From the NCBI GenBank assembly GCA_903632075.3, contig CAHIKZ030000956.1, forward strand, positions 517,501-581,500: a DNA stretch of 64,000 nt, given 5' to 3'. Positions 45,051-56,489 of the stretch are shown in pieces. Below the pieces are notes generated by a model. It did no database searches. It saw only the letters and a program-made list of their open reading frames with translations, and was not told where the DNA came from. The position numbers were made by a program, and so were the translations under genes. This stretch comes from Acanthosepion pharaonis. Taxonomy: Eukaryota; Mollusca; Cephalopoda; Sepiida; Sepiidae. Each line of letters starts with the position of its first letter. Positions within the stretch are counted from its first letter, which is position 1.

Positions 45051-45096
45051 ATGAGTAGACATGCCGATGTCATCATAATCGGAGCCGGTATAAGCG
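45051..45096 (+). CDS. MAO: Monoamine oxidase, coding exon 1 (residues 1-15 and first base of codon 16)
   Basis: First coding exon of a flavin monoamine oxidase. The ATG at 45051 opens MSRHADVIIIGAGISG. This is the start of the FAD-binding Rossmann fold: a beta strand (DVIIIG) followed by the dinucleotide-binding GxGxxG loop (GAGISG, residues 11-16). The exon ends after one base of codon 16 at a consensus donor, gtaagt (45097-45102). The Gly codon is completed by the first two bases of exon 2. The short N-terminus before the first beta strand is usual for MAO. This family oxidatively deaminates biogenic amines with FAD and is held on the outer mitochondrial membrane by a C-terminal tail, which lies outside this window. 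Upstream is an (ATCT)n array ending near 44831. I see no clear TATA box and cannot tell where transcription starts. The exon is only 46 bases, so its assignment depends on the exact phase join to exon 2. Confidence 0.88.
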
Positions 45097-45121
45097 GTAA
45101 GTAATCCATTTTTTTCGATTT

Positions 45122-45124
<3 letters not shown>

Positions 45125-45199
<75 letters not shown>

Positions 45200-45435
45200 C
45201 ATGAAATTGTGGATATGATTTGTTGTTCCCCACTTTCCAATTTAAGTTCTTTTTTTTATTTTTCTCCCTTTATCCTGTTTGAAAGCGACGTTTCGCGGTT
45301 TTATTACGCAATTGCGTGTTTCGTTTCTTTTACGCTTTACGTTCTGTTTTTTAAACAATCCCGACTTTCACAACGTTTTTCAGTTTAGTCACGAATGCAT
45401 TTTATTTTACCAAACTACTCTTATTACAGACACAC

Positions 45436-45485
<50 letters not shown>

Positions 45486-45503
45486 TCATCCATATACAGA
45501 CAT

Positions 45504-45576
<73 letters not shown>

Positions 45577-45701
45577 GGCTTAAACACTAATTTTCCATGA
45601 TTATAATTTATTACATTGGAATCGTAATTACGATCCAATTCTTCAGACCTACAAATTAAAAAAAAGAAATCAGAAAAAATAACTCCGGGAATAAAAAAAA
45701 A

Positions 45702-45783
<82 letters not shown>

Positions 45784-45804
45784 ATTGCGTATATTAACCA
45801 CTAA

Positions 45805-45880
<76 letters not shown>
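45125..45880. repeat. (TA)n tracts at the start of MAO intron 1
   Basis: (TA)n at about 45125-45198, 45437-45482, 45507-45572, 45702-45764 (then (TG)n to 45783), and (ATCT)n(AT)n 45810-45877. Between 45580 and 45660 a hairpin (attgga...tccaat) precedes CTGAAGA on the minus strand, without a GAAA. Confidence 0.93.
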
Positions 45881-46239
45881 GGTGTCCATAATTTCGTGTG
45901 CACTTAAATAAATTATAACTTTATTTGTATTTGCGGTAGAAATAATCTGTAAAAAATGTTATAAAGTTTAATGTACCTAGTTTTAAGTATCGCTAAAATA
46001 ACTAATGTGATTTCAGGCATTACTGTAAATCAGTTGGCAAATGTTTTCCGTGAACTGCAAAATCATATTGCCCTTTGTATTGCTAATGATGGAGGACATG
46101 TGGAAACTTAAATAAAATTTCAATAAATCCTTAAAAAATATAGATTTACTTCTTTCTAAACCTTTTTACAAATTATTTCTATCGCAAATACAAATAAAGT
46201 TATAAATTTTTTAAAGTGCACACAAACTTTATGCATACC

Positions 46240-46241
<2 letters not shown>
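45878..46241. mobile_element. Deletion-derivative MITE of a mariner-related transposon
   Basis: Inverted ends of about 75 bases: left cagggtgtccataatttcgt gtgcacttaaataaattata; right ...cgcaaatacaaataaagtta ... gtgcacacaaactttatgca tacctg. It sits in (TA)n. Inside, LCIANDGGHVET* at about 46075-46111 is the end of a transposase, so this is a remnant of an autonomous element. Confidence 0.82.
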
Positions 46242-46259
<18 letters not shown>

Positions 46260-46290
<31 letters not shown>

Positions 46291-47390
46291 GGTACGAATA
46301 TATATAATTTCCTTTGTATTTATAAAACTGTCGTGGTTGCGAATAGCGATTCATTACGTTAAATGAAAATAAATTTCTCATTTAATTATTATTATTATTA
46401 ATATTATTATTATTATTATATATTTATTGTTTCTTTATTCCTTTTTTGATTAATAATTATTTTGAAAAAAATCTCACGGTAGTCTTTAATTTTTAGATAT
46501 TGGTAAAGTTTATTTCACAAAAAAATGTTAATATTCCAAATTACGTACTGATTTATTTTTTTTACCCTATCAATTGTTGGATCTGATATTTTCATCTTTT
46601 TTGTTTGAGCTAAATCTGTGTTCATATCTATCTATCTATCTATCTATCTATCTGCCACAAAGAGTCTTGAAATAACAACACGACTTCAGACACCGGTTGT
46701 TTTTTTTAAGCGATATTCACACCTTTATCTCACCTGTTGTGCAATTTGTTTTCGCATCCGTCTATCGGAAACTATTTCTACTGGGTTCGATCTATGTTGA
46801 GTGCTCAGTAATTTGTGCCAGACTTAACTTTAACAAAACTAAAAGAAATGACTTTTTTTTCTCCCTCTGATACACATCTGGGGACGTGTCATGTAGTCAC
46901 GGATAGGATTCTTCTCATCGATCAAATTCTAGATCGGGATATCTACAATAAGGTTCCGTGTCGGAAAAAAGTCAGCCATTGATAAAACCCTGTCGAAGAT
47001 TCAATAACCTTACCTACTTACACTTCTGTACATGTTTTTATTACCATAAAAACACAAACATTAATGAAGTAAATGAATGCAAAAGTTTCCAGCAGTTTTT
47101 AAAAACAAAAAAGAAGCTTTACTGCGCTAACAGTTGATTCTAATTTTTAGACGTTCATAAATATCAATTCGTGAAGATCGTGTTACGCCAGATTTAATAA
47201 GTTCATTTTACTTGCCAATAAATGTGAGATAGATATCCCCTAATTTGTGATTATGGCTTTTTTTAAAGAATATTCCCCCGCAAAGAAATGTTTTAATTCG
47301 ATCGATGAAAAAGATGAAAATAGGCAAATTTTTAAAGAGCGTGTGTTCCCCAAAAAGAATAACTGAGACACACATATTTCGTCATTCGCA
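46260..47390. other. Intronic AT-rich sequence
   Basis: (TA)n to 46288, an (ATT)n run at 46385-46420, and short (ATCT)n at 46625-46653. Nothing else recognised. Confidence 0.5.
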
Positions 47391-47434
<44 letters not shown>

Positions 47435-47450
47435 CAACGTGTTCATATTC

Positions 47451-47506
<56 letters not shown>

Positions 47507-47522
47507 CAGCGTGTTCATATCA

Positions 47523-47575
<53 letters not shown>

Positions 47576-47598
47576 CAGCGTGTTCATATTCTATATCA

Positions 47599-47667
<69 letters not shown>

Positions 47668-47680
47668 CAGTCTGATCAAA
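47391..47680. repeat. (ATCT)n array with tcagcgtgttcatat spacers
   Basis: Four (ATCT)n blocks are separated by tcaacgtgttcatat and tcagcgtgttcatat, and the last is followed by tcagtctgat. Confidence 0.95.
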
Positions 47681-47794
47681 TGTATCTAACTTAACACAAA
47701 TCTATTGATTTATTTATCTATCTATAATACGAAACGTTGGAGTCGGGGCGCCGAATTTAACATCAATCAAGTAACAAATTTTATTTTTGTATTA

Positions 47795-47850
47795 ATCATA
47801 CACACACAGACACACAATGACACACACACAATGACACACACACACACACA

Positions 47851-47881
<31 letters not shown>

Positions 47882-47904
47882 TGAATTGAACCTATACTTG
47901 AAAT

Positions 47905-47952
<48 letters not shown>

Positions 47953-48317
47953 ATTTCAAGTATAGGTGCAATTCAATTTATAATTACATGAATCATTCAT
48001 ACAAAAAAACAAATATAGAAGTTAATGATTTAAATGGCGAGAATAGATCTTCGCAAACAATTTTAATAAAGTACACTAACCCGAACCTGTATATGAATGA
48101 TATTTTCTAAAATCTATGTATTTTATATATTTTCACATGCATCTATCCATTTATTTCTCCCCTCAGCAAGCAAAAATGTATATATATATGTGTGTTCTTA
48201 TCTATCTATCTATTTATCTATCTATAGATATCTATCTATCACTTTTAATATCTATCTATCTATCTATGTATCTATTGCTTTTCATATCTATCTGTCTATC
48301 TATCTCAATATGTTCTC

Positions 48318-48361
<44 letters not shown>

Positions 48362-48365
48362 GTAT
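47795..48365. repeat. Mixed microsatellites
   Basis: (CA)n 47801-47853, (TA)n 47857-47880 and 47908-47949. The two sides of the second (TA)n are inverted copies (tgaattgaacctatacttga aatt / aatttcaagtataggtgcaa ttca). (ATCT)n 48198-48362 with tcaatatgttctcat spacer. Confidence 0.9.
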
Positions 48366-48699
48366 TTATATAAAAGTGATCCCAGAGGTTAACACCGAGT
48401 ATGATTCATACTTGAGTGTCCAGCATAAAACAGACTGCTGCCTTCTCGGAGTTGACCTCAGTGTCCACTTTTATATTTACATACGCTCTATATCTAATGT
48501 TGATCAATTTATTCATAAATATTCATACCATAAAACTATGATCCTTGTTCCTGTTGTGACTTCCTCATCCAGTTTTCCTCTCTAGTGATCTCGCTTTTTA
48601 AATCCTATTTACCGTTCTCTTGATGGTTCTTGATGGAAGCCAGAGTATGAATGTTGGACGATTTAAGTTTAAATACAGTAAATTCGACCTTGTTAACCG

Positions 48700-48895
48700 A
48701 ACGCGCCTCTATGGCCAAATCGGTAAAGGCACGTCAAGCTAAATGACGGTTCCGTATAGGATACAGGTTCGAATCCTGTTGGAGAACGAATATTTTCTGT
48801 GAATATTTCTTGTAAATTGACATAAAATCCACAAGGTTTTTACAAACCAGTCAATGGATGATAAAATATTGAAATAAATAAAAAATAAATAAATA
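48700..48895 (+). mobile_element. tRNA-derived SINE
   Basis: A box tggccaaatcggtaaaggc and B box ggttcgaatcc. The T arm is perfect (ACAGG ttcgaat CCTGT, about 48764-48780). A long variable region suggests a Ser/Leu-type tRNA ancestor. The acceptor stem does not close cleanly and an AT-rich body ending in aataaataaataaa follows, so it is a SINE rather than a tRNA gene. Confidence 0.65.
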
Positions 48896-48919
48896 GCGTT
48901 ATATGAAAAATATGTTGTT

Positions 48920-49060
48920 CTGTTTCATTAAAACATTGAGCTCTCTGTGTGAATCAGCTTTAATATTTAATATTTTATACTGTATTAACAGAATTCACTT
49001 AGATTATATACCAACGGATTATTACACACACATACGCATACACACACACACACATATATA
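48920..49060 (+). repeat. Copy of the 34935/58199 repeat beside (AC)n(TA)n
   Basis: cattgagctctctgtgtgaa tcagctttaatatttaat ... ttagattatataccaacgga, ending in a CA/TA microsatellite. Confidence 0.75.
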
Positions 49061-49619
49061 TATATATAAATGAAATGGACAAAGTCCGACAATTATTTTA
49101 AGACATTTTTATGTTTATACATTCTTTTTATAGATACAAATATCTAAGTAAATGCTCAGGCCGGTAAATGTAAGACGAAAGCTTAGATAGGATTTAAACA
49201 CGTATCAATATGGTGTTTTCCTTTCATCTTTCAATGATAATGTTATTAAGCTTATCAGACAATATGAAAGGAACTTACTTAAAATAAATAGACAAAACTC
49301 GTCTATATTATTTAATGAAACATGCATCAATGAAAAATTACACACACACACACACACACGCATATATATATGTATATATACATTTTATACATCTTTATAT
49401 ACTTTCCTTATGCATCTAAAATTCTCGTTCACCGATTGAGCACTATAGATAAAAGGGAATTTTTAACTGCTGTTTTAACGGCTTCGTTCTTCGTTAGAAT
49501 TGAGCGTTATAGCGGCCAGTATATCACGTATATAATGCGTTAATTTTTTTTTGTCTCTGCCGTACACTGATAGCTTAGGGGTAAAGCTCTCTGACATGTG
49601 CGTTGTTTATTTTTGATTT

Positions 49620-49712
49620 GTCAACTACACAGTATAGTAAAGGTCAGACCAAATGTAGCAGCAATATTTAATGAATGAACCGATGACGAATTTATAAACA
49701 TATAAATATATG
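49620..49712 (-). pseudogene. LINE RT-region fragment
   Basis: The minus strand reads YLYVYKFVIGSFIKYCCYIW SD, the counterpart of YIYKSTIRPCLEYCYHIWPS. It is head to head with the next LINE piece. Confidence 0.6.
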
Positions 49713-49727
49713 CTACATATTTAAAGA

Positions 49728-50205
49728 TTCTTGATAAAATCCAAAGAATCTGCAGTTTTATTGATCCTGACCAGTCATCTCGGCCTCAGTTCTTTTCCCA
49801 CAGCCGTAACGTAATTTCCTTGAGCCTTTTCAATAAATACTTTCATGGTAATTGTTCTGATGAACGTTTCGCTATGGTGCCTACACTTTATGTATTTCAG
49901 TGCAATACTAAATTTCCAGCAAGGTCTTATCATTTTACAGTTGAGCTGGCCAGATGGAACCGTAAGTTCTATGCTAACAGTTTCTTCTATTGCACTTCTC
50001 GCTTGTGTAGCTTCCCCAGGTTTCTTTCTTCTCTGTCGCCTACAATCTTAAAATAAATTAAATGCTACGCCAATCGCTATTTGCTGTCTTCCTGAATTCA
50101 GTTCTTTTATTTACCTTTCTCTTGACTAAAGACTTCTCATTCACTTTCACTCCCAGAAATACTTTGTGTCTTAGTGGCATTATCGCCTTGTTTGAAGTGA
50201 AATGA
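49728..50205 (+). pseudogene. LINE ORF2 C-terminus with 3' terminus
   Basis: KILDKIQRICSFIDPDQ, SLFNKYFHGNCSDERFAMVP, TLYVFQCNTKFPARSYHFTV, ELARWNRKFYANSFFYCTSR, then the frame breaks. Ends with tgtcttagtggcattatcgc cttgtttgaagtgaaatgat and poly-A. Confidence 0.8.
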
Positions 50206-50280
50206 TTAAAAAAAAAAAAAGAAAGAATATAAGTGATGAGTAAAGACTGATACAAAATATATCGTAACATGGAAAGCTGA

Positions 50281-50425
50281 GTGAGAAAAATTGCTCCCGT
50301 AAATTTAATAAAGGATTCGGTTCGAACTTCCAAGAAGGTTATCGAGTACAAGGTTAAATACATGAAGAAGACCGGAATGTGCAACGATCGAAACGTTGTG
50401 AGAATAACAAAGAAGAAGAGCATTT
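50281..50425 (+). repeat. SINE-body repeat with hammerhead-like core
   Basis: aaaggattcggttcgaactt cc ... catgaagaagaccgg ... cgatcgaaacgttgtgagaa. Same body as 29930 and 54170. The first core base is changed (ATGAAGA). Confidence 0.55.
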
Positions 50426-50426
50426 C

Positions 50427-51235
50427 CGTTAATCATTTCACCCCCAAGGAAGGCAATAAAGGCACTAAGACGCAAGAGGTTACCGAATGTGAAAGAATAT
50501 GAGAAAAAGAAAACATTATTTAGGAGAGATGACAATAAAAGGACAGAGATTATGAAGAAGATAACGATTGACATTGCATTTAAATTTTTAAAAATCAAAC
50601 TTGACCGGAGAGCAAGAAATCGGAAGAGTGTTCCACAGGTGAGAAGTGCGAGAGAAGAAACTGTTGACATTATTAAGGAGAGAGCGAACAATAAAAGAAC
50701 AGGAATTTAAAAAAATCAAGATGATGATTGACATTGCATTTAAATTTTTGGAGATCCAAATTGACTGGAAAGGAAGAAACTGGAAGAGTGTTCCACAAGT
50801 GCAAGAGAAGAACCTGTTGGCATTATTAAGAAGAGAGAGAACAATAAAAGAACAGGAATTAAAAAGACAGAAGATAATGATTGACATTGCATTTAAAATT
50901 TTGGAGATCAAAGTTGACTGGAGTTCGAGAAGACAGAAGAGACTTGGTAAGTGAGTGATGCCGAGATGCCAGATCAGGACCGATAACATTGCAGATTCGT
51001 CTTTGGTTTGTATCAACAATCTCTGAATACGTAGCAGAAACACCAGACTAGATGTGATAGCAACATTCAATGCATAAAAAAATGGAAGACTTATAAATAT
51101 GTGAGATAGATTCTAGCGAGAAAAAATGTCTTGCAAGACACAATGATCCAACTTTACTAGTAACAGACCTAGCAATTGATGCAGTATTTACAAATATACG
51201 ACATACCCGATAGCATGCCCAAGGGCTACTCAAGG
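50427..51235 (-). pseudogene. LINE ORF2 remnant, minus strand, with triplicated 3' segment
   Basis: Starts at the reversed 3' terminus (tttcacccccaaggaaggca). The stretch gattgacattgcatttaaat occurs three times (about 50567, 50726, 50879), each with gaagagtgttccacag-type sequence: three tandem copies of the C-terminal tail. Beyond it (51233-51180) is YKSSIFLCIECCYHI, the region after the RT. Confidence 0.8.
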
Positions 51236-51239
51236 CAAA

Positions 51240-51405
51240 CTTAGTGAATAAAGGTTGTGGTATGGAGATTATCTTCTATCGTCTTAATTCCTGTTCTTTT
51301 ATTACTCTGTCTCCTTATTAATATTTTTTTCCTCATATTATTTCCCACTCAGTAACCCCTTGCATCTTAGTGGCTTTATTACCTTGCTTGCGGTGGAATA
51401 ACAAA
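51240..51405 (+). mobile_element. LINE 3'-terminus fragment
   Basis: gagattatcttctatcgtct, ctcagtaaccccttgcatct, tagtggctttattaccttgc, ttgcggtggaat. Confidence 0.72.
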
Positions 51406-52260
51406 AAAATCATAGAAAAAATAAACTTTGATGAACTGTTAATTTAAAAAGAAAAATTGTGAAATTTAAGAGACATTATTTTTATTCTTTCCTTTCTACT
51501 TTAGTTCACCCAATACAAGAGCCTCTCAAGGTAGAGGCTACCGAGTAAGATTGTTGCAAGGGAGGGGGGAAGGAGTACATATCGATATATAGGATAGATA
51601 ACGGTTGACCGTAGACTTGAAGAGGTTACTATTGTAATGGTCGGGAAAGCATCCACTCGGGAGTCTGTTCCCCAAAGTTACAGTTTTCTGAATTATTAAA
51701 TGATTTTTTTAAAGAAAAAAAAAAAATGGGAAACGATGTCTTTTTTTCTATTTCAAATTAAGCATATCAGCTTTAATATAGATGGTCTTCAAATGTAGCT
51801 TTGACATTTCGATTAAATTAGTCGTCTTATGTAAGATGCTGAAAAAGGTCATCGCTTCAGCCTTGAATGTGGTCCATCTTTTTAGGATTCTCCTTGGGGA
51901 TAAAGGTCAGATGTTAGATTTTCAAAAGAGTTGTTTGGAGGCTTCACCGAATAATCTCTCTTTTTTTTTCTCTCTCTCTCTCTCTTTCTCTCTTTAGTTT
52001 TCTCACATTTTCTCTTTTTCTCTCTTACTCTATCTTCCACTCTCTCTCATCTCATTTCTCATCATTCTCTACTCTCTTCACACACTTTCTCACTTTCATT
52101 TGTTGCCTCTTTTTCTCTTTCTCGATTTCATTTTTTCTCTTTGGTGGCAAGGTCGACATTGAAGAGTATAGTTAATTTATTATTTTTCAAATATTTGTCA
52201 AGATGAATAGTTTCCTTTCTGAATATTTTTATAACTTTCAGCGATTTTAACAAAATTACG
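51406..52260. other. Intronic sequence with a dispersed-repeat piece and a CT-rich tract
   Basis: 51580-51675 matches the 13590-13750 repeat (ataacggttgaccgtag, attgtaatggtcggg). 51960-52140 is CT-rich. No coding signal. Confidence 0.5.
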
Positions 52261-52262
52261 TC

Positions 52263-52263
52263 C

Positions 52264-52303
<40 letters not shown>

Positions 52304-52334
52304 TTCAGTTTGTCTATATCTATCTCAGCCAGTT

Positions 52335-52380
<46 letters not shown>
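52263..52380. repeat. (ATCT)n arrays
   Basis: Two blocks separated by tttcagtttgtctatat and tctcagccagtttct. Confidence 0.95.
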
Positions 52381-52879
52381 AACCAACCAATGAAAAGTAA
52401 CAGCCAACTCTGAGTGACTCGAGAGATAATACATAAAAAAAACTTTCTCCCATTATGCAGATTTACCTTTCATAGTTAAAAGCCCTTTACATAGTCCTCT
52501 CTCGTTTGTAGACATATTTACAACTATCTAATAAACCGATAGTGTCTCGTAAATATTTCTCTAATCTAAAAAAAAATAAAAATAAATAATAATCAATCAC
52601 TGTCCTTTCATATCTCACCCATTCTGTTTATCTCAAAATGTCCGACATTCGTTCTTTCTTTCTTATTCAACTTGTTTGGATGAGTGACGATACATATATG
52701 TTGCATGACATACAATATGCCTTTTTAAATTAAGATCAATTGTCCTAATCATAAAGCAAATAAACCTTTGTCATATTAATCATATTTAGCAGCAGAATAA
52801 ATTCCATTTTTGCTGGGTATTATCAATCAATCATTCATTAGCGTATGGAAGCTGATCGACGTCTCACTTTCAATCTCTG

Positions 52880-52883
52880 TTCA

Positions 52884-52930
<47 letters not shown>

Positions 52931-52967
52931 TTCAGTCTTTTCATATCTATCTATTTCAGTCTTTTCA

Positions 52968-53014
<47 letters not shown>

Positions 53015-53027
53015 TTCAGTCTTTTCA

Positions 53028-53082
<55 letters not shown>

Positions 53083-53189
53083 TTCAGACTGTTCATATCT
53101 ATCTATCTATCAATCTAACTATTTCAGTCTTTTCATATCTATCTATCTATCTATGTATCTATCTATCTATCTATCTATCTCAGTATGTC

Positions 53190-53226
<37 letters not shown>

Positions 53227-53231
53227 CATAC

Positions 53232-53268
<37 letters not shown>

Positions 53269-53282
53269 TACATACATACGTA

Positions 53283-53345
<63 letters not shown>

Positions 53346-53350
53346 GTATG
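52880..53350. repeat. (ATCT)n arrays with tttcagtcttttcatat spacers, then (TA)n
   Basis: Six or more (ATCT)n blocks to 53180, then (TA)n, (CT)n and (TA)n to 53345. Tyr-Leu-Ser-Ile frames are artefacts. Confidence 0.95.
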
Positions 53351-53389
53351 TATGTATATAAATTGATTTTTCCACTAGTCTTTATTTAG

Positions 53390-53958
53390 TCACAAAAGGG
53401 ATGATGAATCCTTTCCTGTGATCAGCACCCATCTAACATAGGCGCGTCTAGGTAGACATAGCTGGATTGGAATCCAAGCGCGTTGTAAGCTCACTGGGTG
53501 TGTCAACCCACTGAGCCTTCGTTAAGGTAGCCAATGAAAAGAAGATAAAACCCTGACGTGACACCTGCAGCGAAGCAACATCCAATGATGTTGACCGGTT
53601 CTTCTAATTAGGTAAACGCTGTCTTTGCCTTGAGTGTCGGACTGAGACCCTGTCAACGCCTTTCGTCACTTTCAAAATTCCATGTACAGACATTGCTTGT
53701 TAACGTAAGAATCTTGAAAGGATCTCTTGCAATGGTCCTACTCGACAAGGGAACGGATACAAAGTACCCGACAACCATACCACGAGTTAACCAAAGGCTT
53801 GTGAGTGAAATTGGGCAGATGAAGCTGTTCAAAAGTCATCGATGCTCGTGCTTGCATGAAGTAATAAGTCATCGTGACCGAGGCTTTGAACGTGCTCGTC
53901 TTGTTCAAATTACTGATCATGTCAGATTATGCACTCTCCTCGAGAGAGTAACTATAGT
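53390..53958. other. Unclassified; possible tRNA-derived fragment
   Basis: The minus strand at about 53525-53450 has aaggctcagtgggttgacac and gcttggattccaatccagc, an A/B-box-like pair. An open frame at 53630-53968 (+) has no family features. Not callable further. Confidence 0.35.
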
Positions 53959-53959
53959 C

Positions 53960-54135
53960 TGTTCCTAGATTATTATTATTATTTTTATCCCATGACCCGT
54001 AGGGTCGTAGGGGCACCATGTGTACTGCGGCCACAGTAGAAGTGGTGTCTCTTGGGCAAGATAGCCAGGCTGCTTTTGAACTCACACTCTTTGGATCCTG
54101 ACACTGGATTTAACTAACGCCTTTATCCACTGTGC
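53960..54135 (-). mobile_element. tRNA-derived SINE head, minus strand
   Basis: Minus strand: tggcacagtggataaaggcg (A-box region) ... ccaaagagtgtgagttcaaa (B-box region). The other end has accctacgggtcatgggat and an (AAT)n tail. 60575-60665 (+) carries a related piece (gtgtctagtaacccattagg ... gcaccacatttacttcggcc). Confidence 0.65.
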
Positions 54136-54164
54136 CATGTGTCCTCAAGGACCCGGTTAAGGCA

Positions 54165-54430
54165 GTGGAGAACTTGGAGAGGGGAATTAACAGGAGATAA
54201 CCGATAACTGACACTCATTAAACATGGCACGTGGAACTAGAACAGTCTACCCAAGTAAGCGAAATAAATGGTTCAGTTCGACATTCCAAACACCTGAAGA
54301 AAGCCGGAGTGTACAACGGCTGAAACGTTGTAATGAATATGGCGACAAAGATGAGGACAATAGACCGAATACTGTAAACGGTGTACATAATACCTCATCT
54401 TAGAAATATAGACAGATAAAGAAATATTCG
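54165..54430 (+). mobile_element. SINE body with hammerhead-like core
   Basis: catggcacgtggaactagaa cagtctaccc, ggttcagttcgacattccaa, then CTGAAGA (54294-54300), a stem II AGCCG/CGGCT, GAAA (54322-54325), cgttgtaatgaatatggcg. The stem differs from that at 40509-40540 (GGCCG/CGGCC) by a compensated base pair. Confidence 0.65.
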
Positions 54431-54637
54431 CTGAATTTTTCTTAGTTGCTAGTAGTGTATATTCTTTTTAGTCTTATAATTATGAACAAAAATCGTTTAA
54501 TTTTTGTCAACAGTTGCAACACTAACCTTAACCATAAAATGTTCAATGCCACTCCCGTTCGTTCTTTAATACGGCCGTAGCAATATTAGCCGTCGTCAGC
54601 GTTATTTGTTACCTCCCTTTGGTATTTATTTTTACTA

Positions 54638-55922
54638 TCAGCTCATCCCATAAGTTCTGTCCGAATTTTACCTTTTTTAAAAATGAACCAAATTTTAAGA
54701 GAATTTTATGTTTAATGGAGCTGAACATTATTTTTATGTTTAGATGCATTTAAACTGATCAAATTTTATTTCAGAGAACAATAAGATTAAATTTTGTCTG
54801 ATTAAAACCCTGCTAACATGGAAGTACCCAAGAATCATTTGAGGCACATAATGCTTTATGAGTTCAAAAAAGGAAACTCAGCAGCCGAAGCGGCTAGAAA
54901 CATTCACTCAGTTTATGGAGAGGAATGTGTGAATGAAAGAACTTGCAGAAGATGGTTAGCAAAATTCAGAAGTGGAGATTTCACCCTTGAAGATGAAGAT
55001 CGAACCAAACGTCCAGTTGAGTTTAATGAAAAGCTTCTTGAAGCAGCCCTTGAAGAAAATCCTGCTTTATCAGTTGAGGGATTGGAAGTGGTTTTCAGTT
55101 CAAACCATACAACTGTTTATCGTCATCTTCAACAACTTGGAAAAGTTCCTAAACTTGAAAAATGGGTGCCCCATGAATTGTCTAAAAACAACCTCAAATC
55201 CCGAGTTGACATCTGCTCTTCTCTCCATTCTCGCCAACTTGTTTCACCTTTTTTGGATAGACTGGTGACTGGCAACGAAAAATGGATCTTTTATCGAAAT
55301 GTTAAGCATCGTAGACAGTGGCTTGGTAGAGGGGAAGGACCCCCGCCACAGCCGAGAAGGGAACTTCATGGGCAAAAGGTTCTTCTTTCAATCTGGTGGG
55401 ATCGCCAAGGAATAATCCACTTTGAATTCCTACGACCTAATGCAACAATTAATGCTTAAATATACTGTCAGCAATTAGAGCGTTTGAACCAAGCTTTGAG
55501 GAAAAAAAGACCTGCTCTAGTGAATCGAAAACAGGTGATGTTTCATCAGGACAATGCGCGACCTCACACAGCAAGAATCACGTCACAAAAGATCGAAGAA
55601 CTTGGCTGGGAGAAAATTCCTCATCCACCTTATTCTACCGATCTTGCTCCTTCAGACTACCATTTGTTTCGTAGCTTACAGAATCATTTGGAAGAAACAG
55701 TTTTTGTAACACAGGAAGAGGTTAAAACTGACATTTGTGAGTTCTTCGAATCAAAGCCAAAAGAATTTTACAGTAATGGAATTAGTAAGCTTGTTAATAG
55801 ATGGAAGGAAGTCATAGATAGTCAGGGAAAATACATTTTTCATTGAATCTGTAATTAAATGTAACATTTGGTCACTTGTTTTCTTTATTCAAAATTCGGA
55901 CAGAACTTATGGGATGACCTGA
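54638..55922 (+). mobile_element. mariner transposon, 1,285 bp, nearly complete
   Basis: Flanked by the TA duplication (54636-54637, 55923-55924). Inverted ends of about 30 bases: left tcagctcatcccataagttc tgtccgaatttt, right aaaattcggacagaacttat gggatgacctga. Size, TA target and ends are typical of mariner. It lies in MAO intron 1 in the same orientation as the gene. Confidence 0.95.
54818..55846 (+). pseudogene. mariner transposase with one stop and a mutated catalytic residue
   Basis: The frame from ATG 54818 runs without a shift to the stop at 55844-55846, about 342 codons, the usual family length. The N-terminal HTH domain includes NERTCRRWLAKFRSGDFTLE. The catalytic domain follows: TGNEKWIFY (family consensus TGDEKW, so the first catalytic Asp has become Asn), MFHQDNARPHTA (second Asp intact) and STDLAPSDYHLF (third Asp intact). 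One in-frame TAA interrupts at 55457-55459, between LRPNATINA and IYCQQLERLNQAL. The protein is thus doubly inactive, but the absence of frameshifts suggests recent insertion. From memory it belongs to the DD34D group that also gave rise to SETMAR. Confidence 0.93.
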
Positions 55923-55924
55923 TA

Positions 55925-56485
55925 CATCATAAAGTCAGCTTATCAAGCAGTAACTGTTACCAAACAATTTTTTATATACTTTTGAATATTGACTGTAGAG
56001 TTACATTTACCCAACCTCCCCACCAAGGCTGGATGTGACACAAGATCGTTTTAACGTGGAGAGCACCAAATATATACTTCTGCACATGAGTACAAAGATT
56101 GATTTTTGCCCAACCCCCGCGACCACTGTCACGCTGGCATCTGTATTAAACCAATCTAACTTCTTTACTGCAATGAGGAAGGTGCTGCCGTAGGGTTGGA
56201 ATCCCCGGGGCTGAGCGACTTTTCCCATTTAGAATGAGTAGAATCAGAGCTACACTTACAGCACAGGGACGTTAACGATGCCTCAGTAAACTCTCATTAG
56301 CAATAGTTAACTCCTATTAATATTTACGGCACAGGTTGGCGGTGGAAAATTTTTCCATGAGAAATTTGTCGATGATGCAAAAAAAGGTCGGGGAAACCTG
56401 CACTCGTAAGACGTAGTCTAGCCTCAGTCATGCCCAATGGGTTATTCGGAGTAAGCTAAACTGTATAACTGTGTGTAATCTTGAC
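55925..56485. other. Intronic sequence, nothing recognised
   Basis: A minus-strand open frame at 56007-56228 shows no family features. No repeat family identified. Confidence 0.45.
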
Positions 56486-56489
56486 TGCT

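Noticed and set aside
45580..45660. Hammerhead at the hairpin next to (TA)n
   Set aside because: CTGAAGA and a hairpin are present on the minus strand, but the GAAA element is missing.
23165..48800. Functional tRNA genes at 23165 and 48710
   Set aside because: A and B boxes are good but the acceptor stems do not close properly and SINE-like bodies follow.
53630..53968. 112-codon open frame as a host gene or exon
   Set aside because: No recognisable motif, and antisense is also open; lies in MAO intron 1 between repeats.
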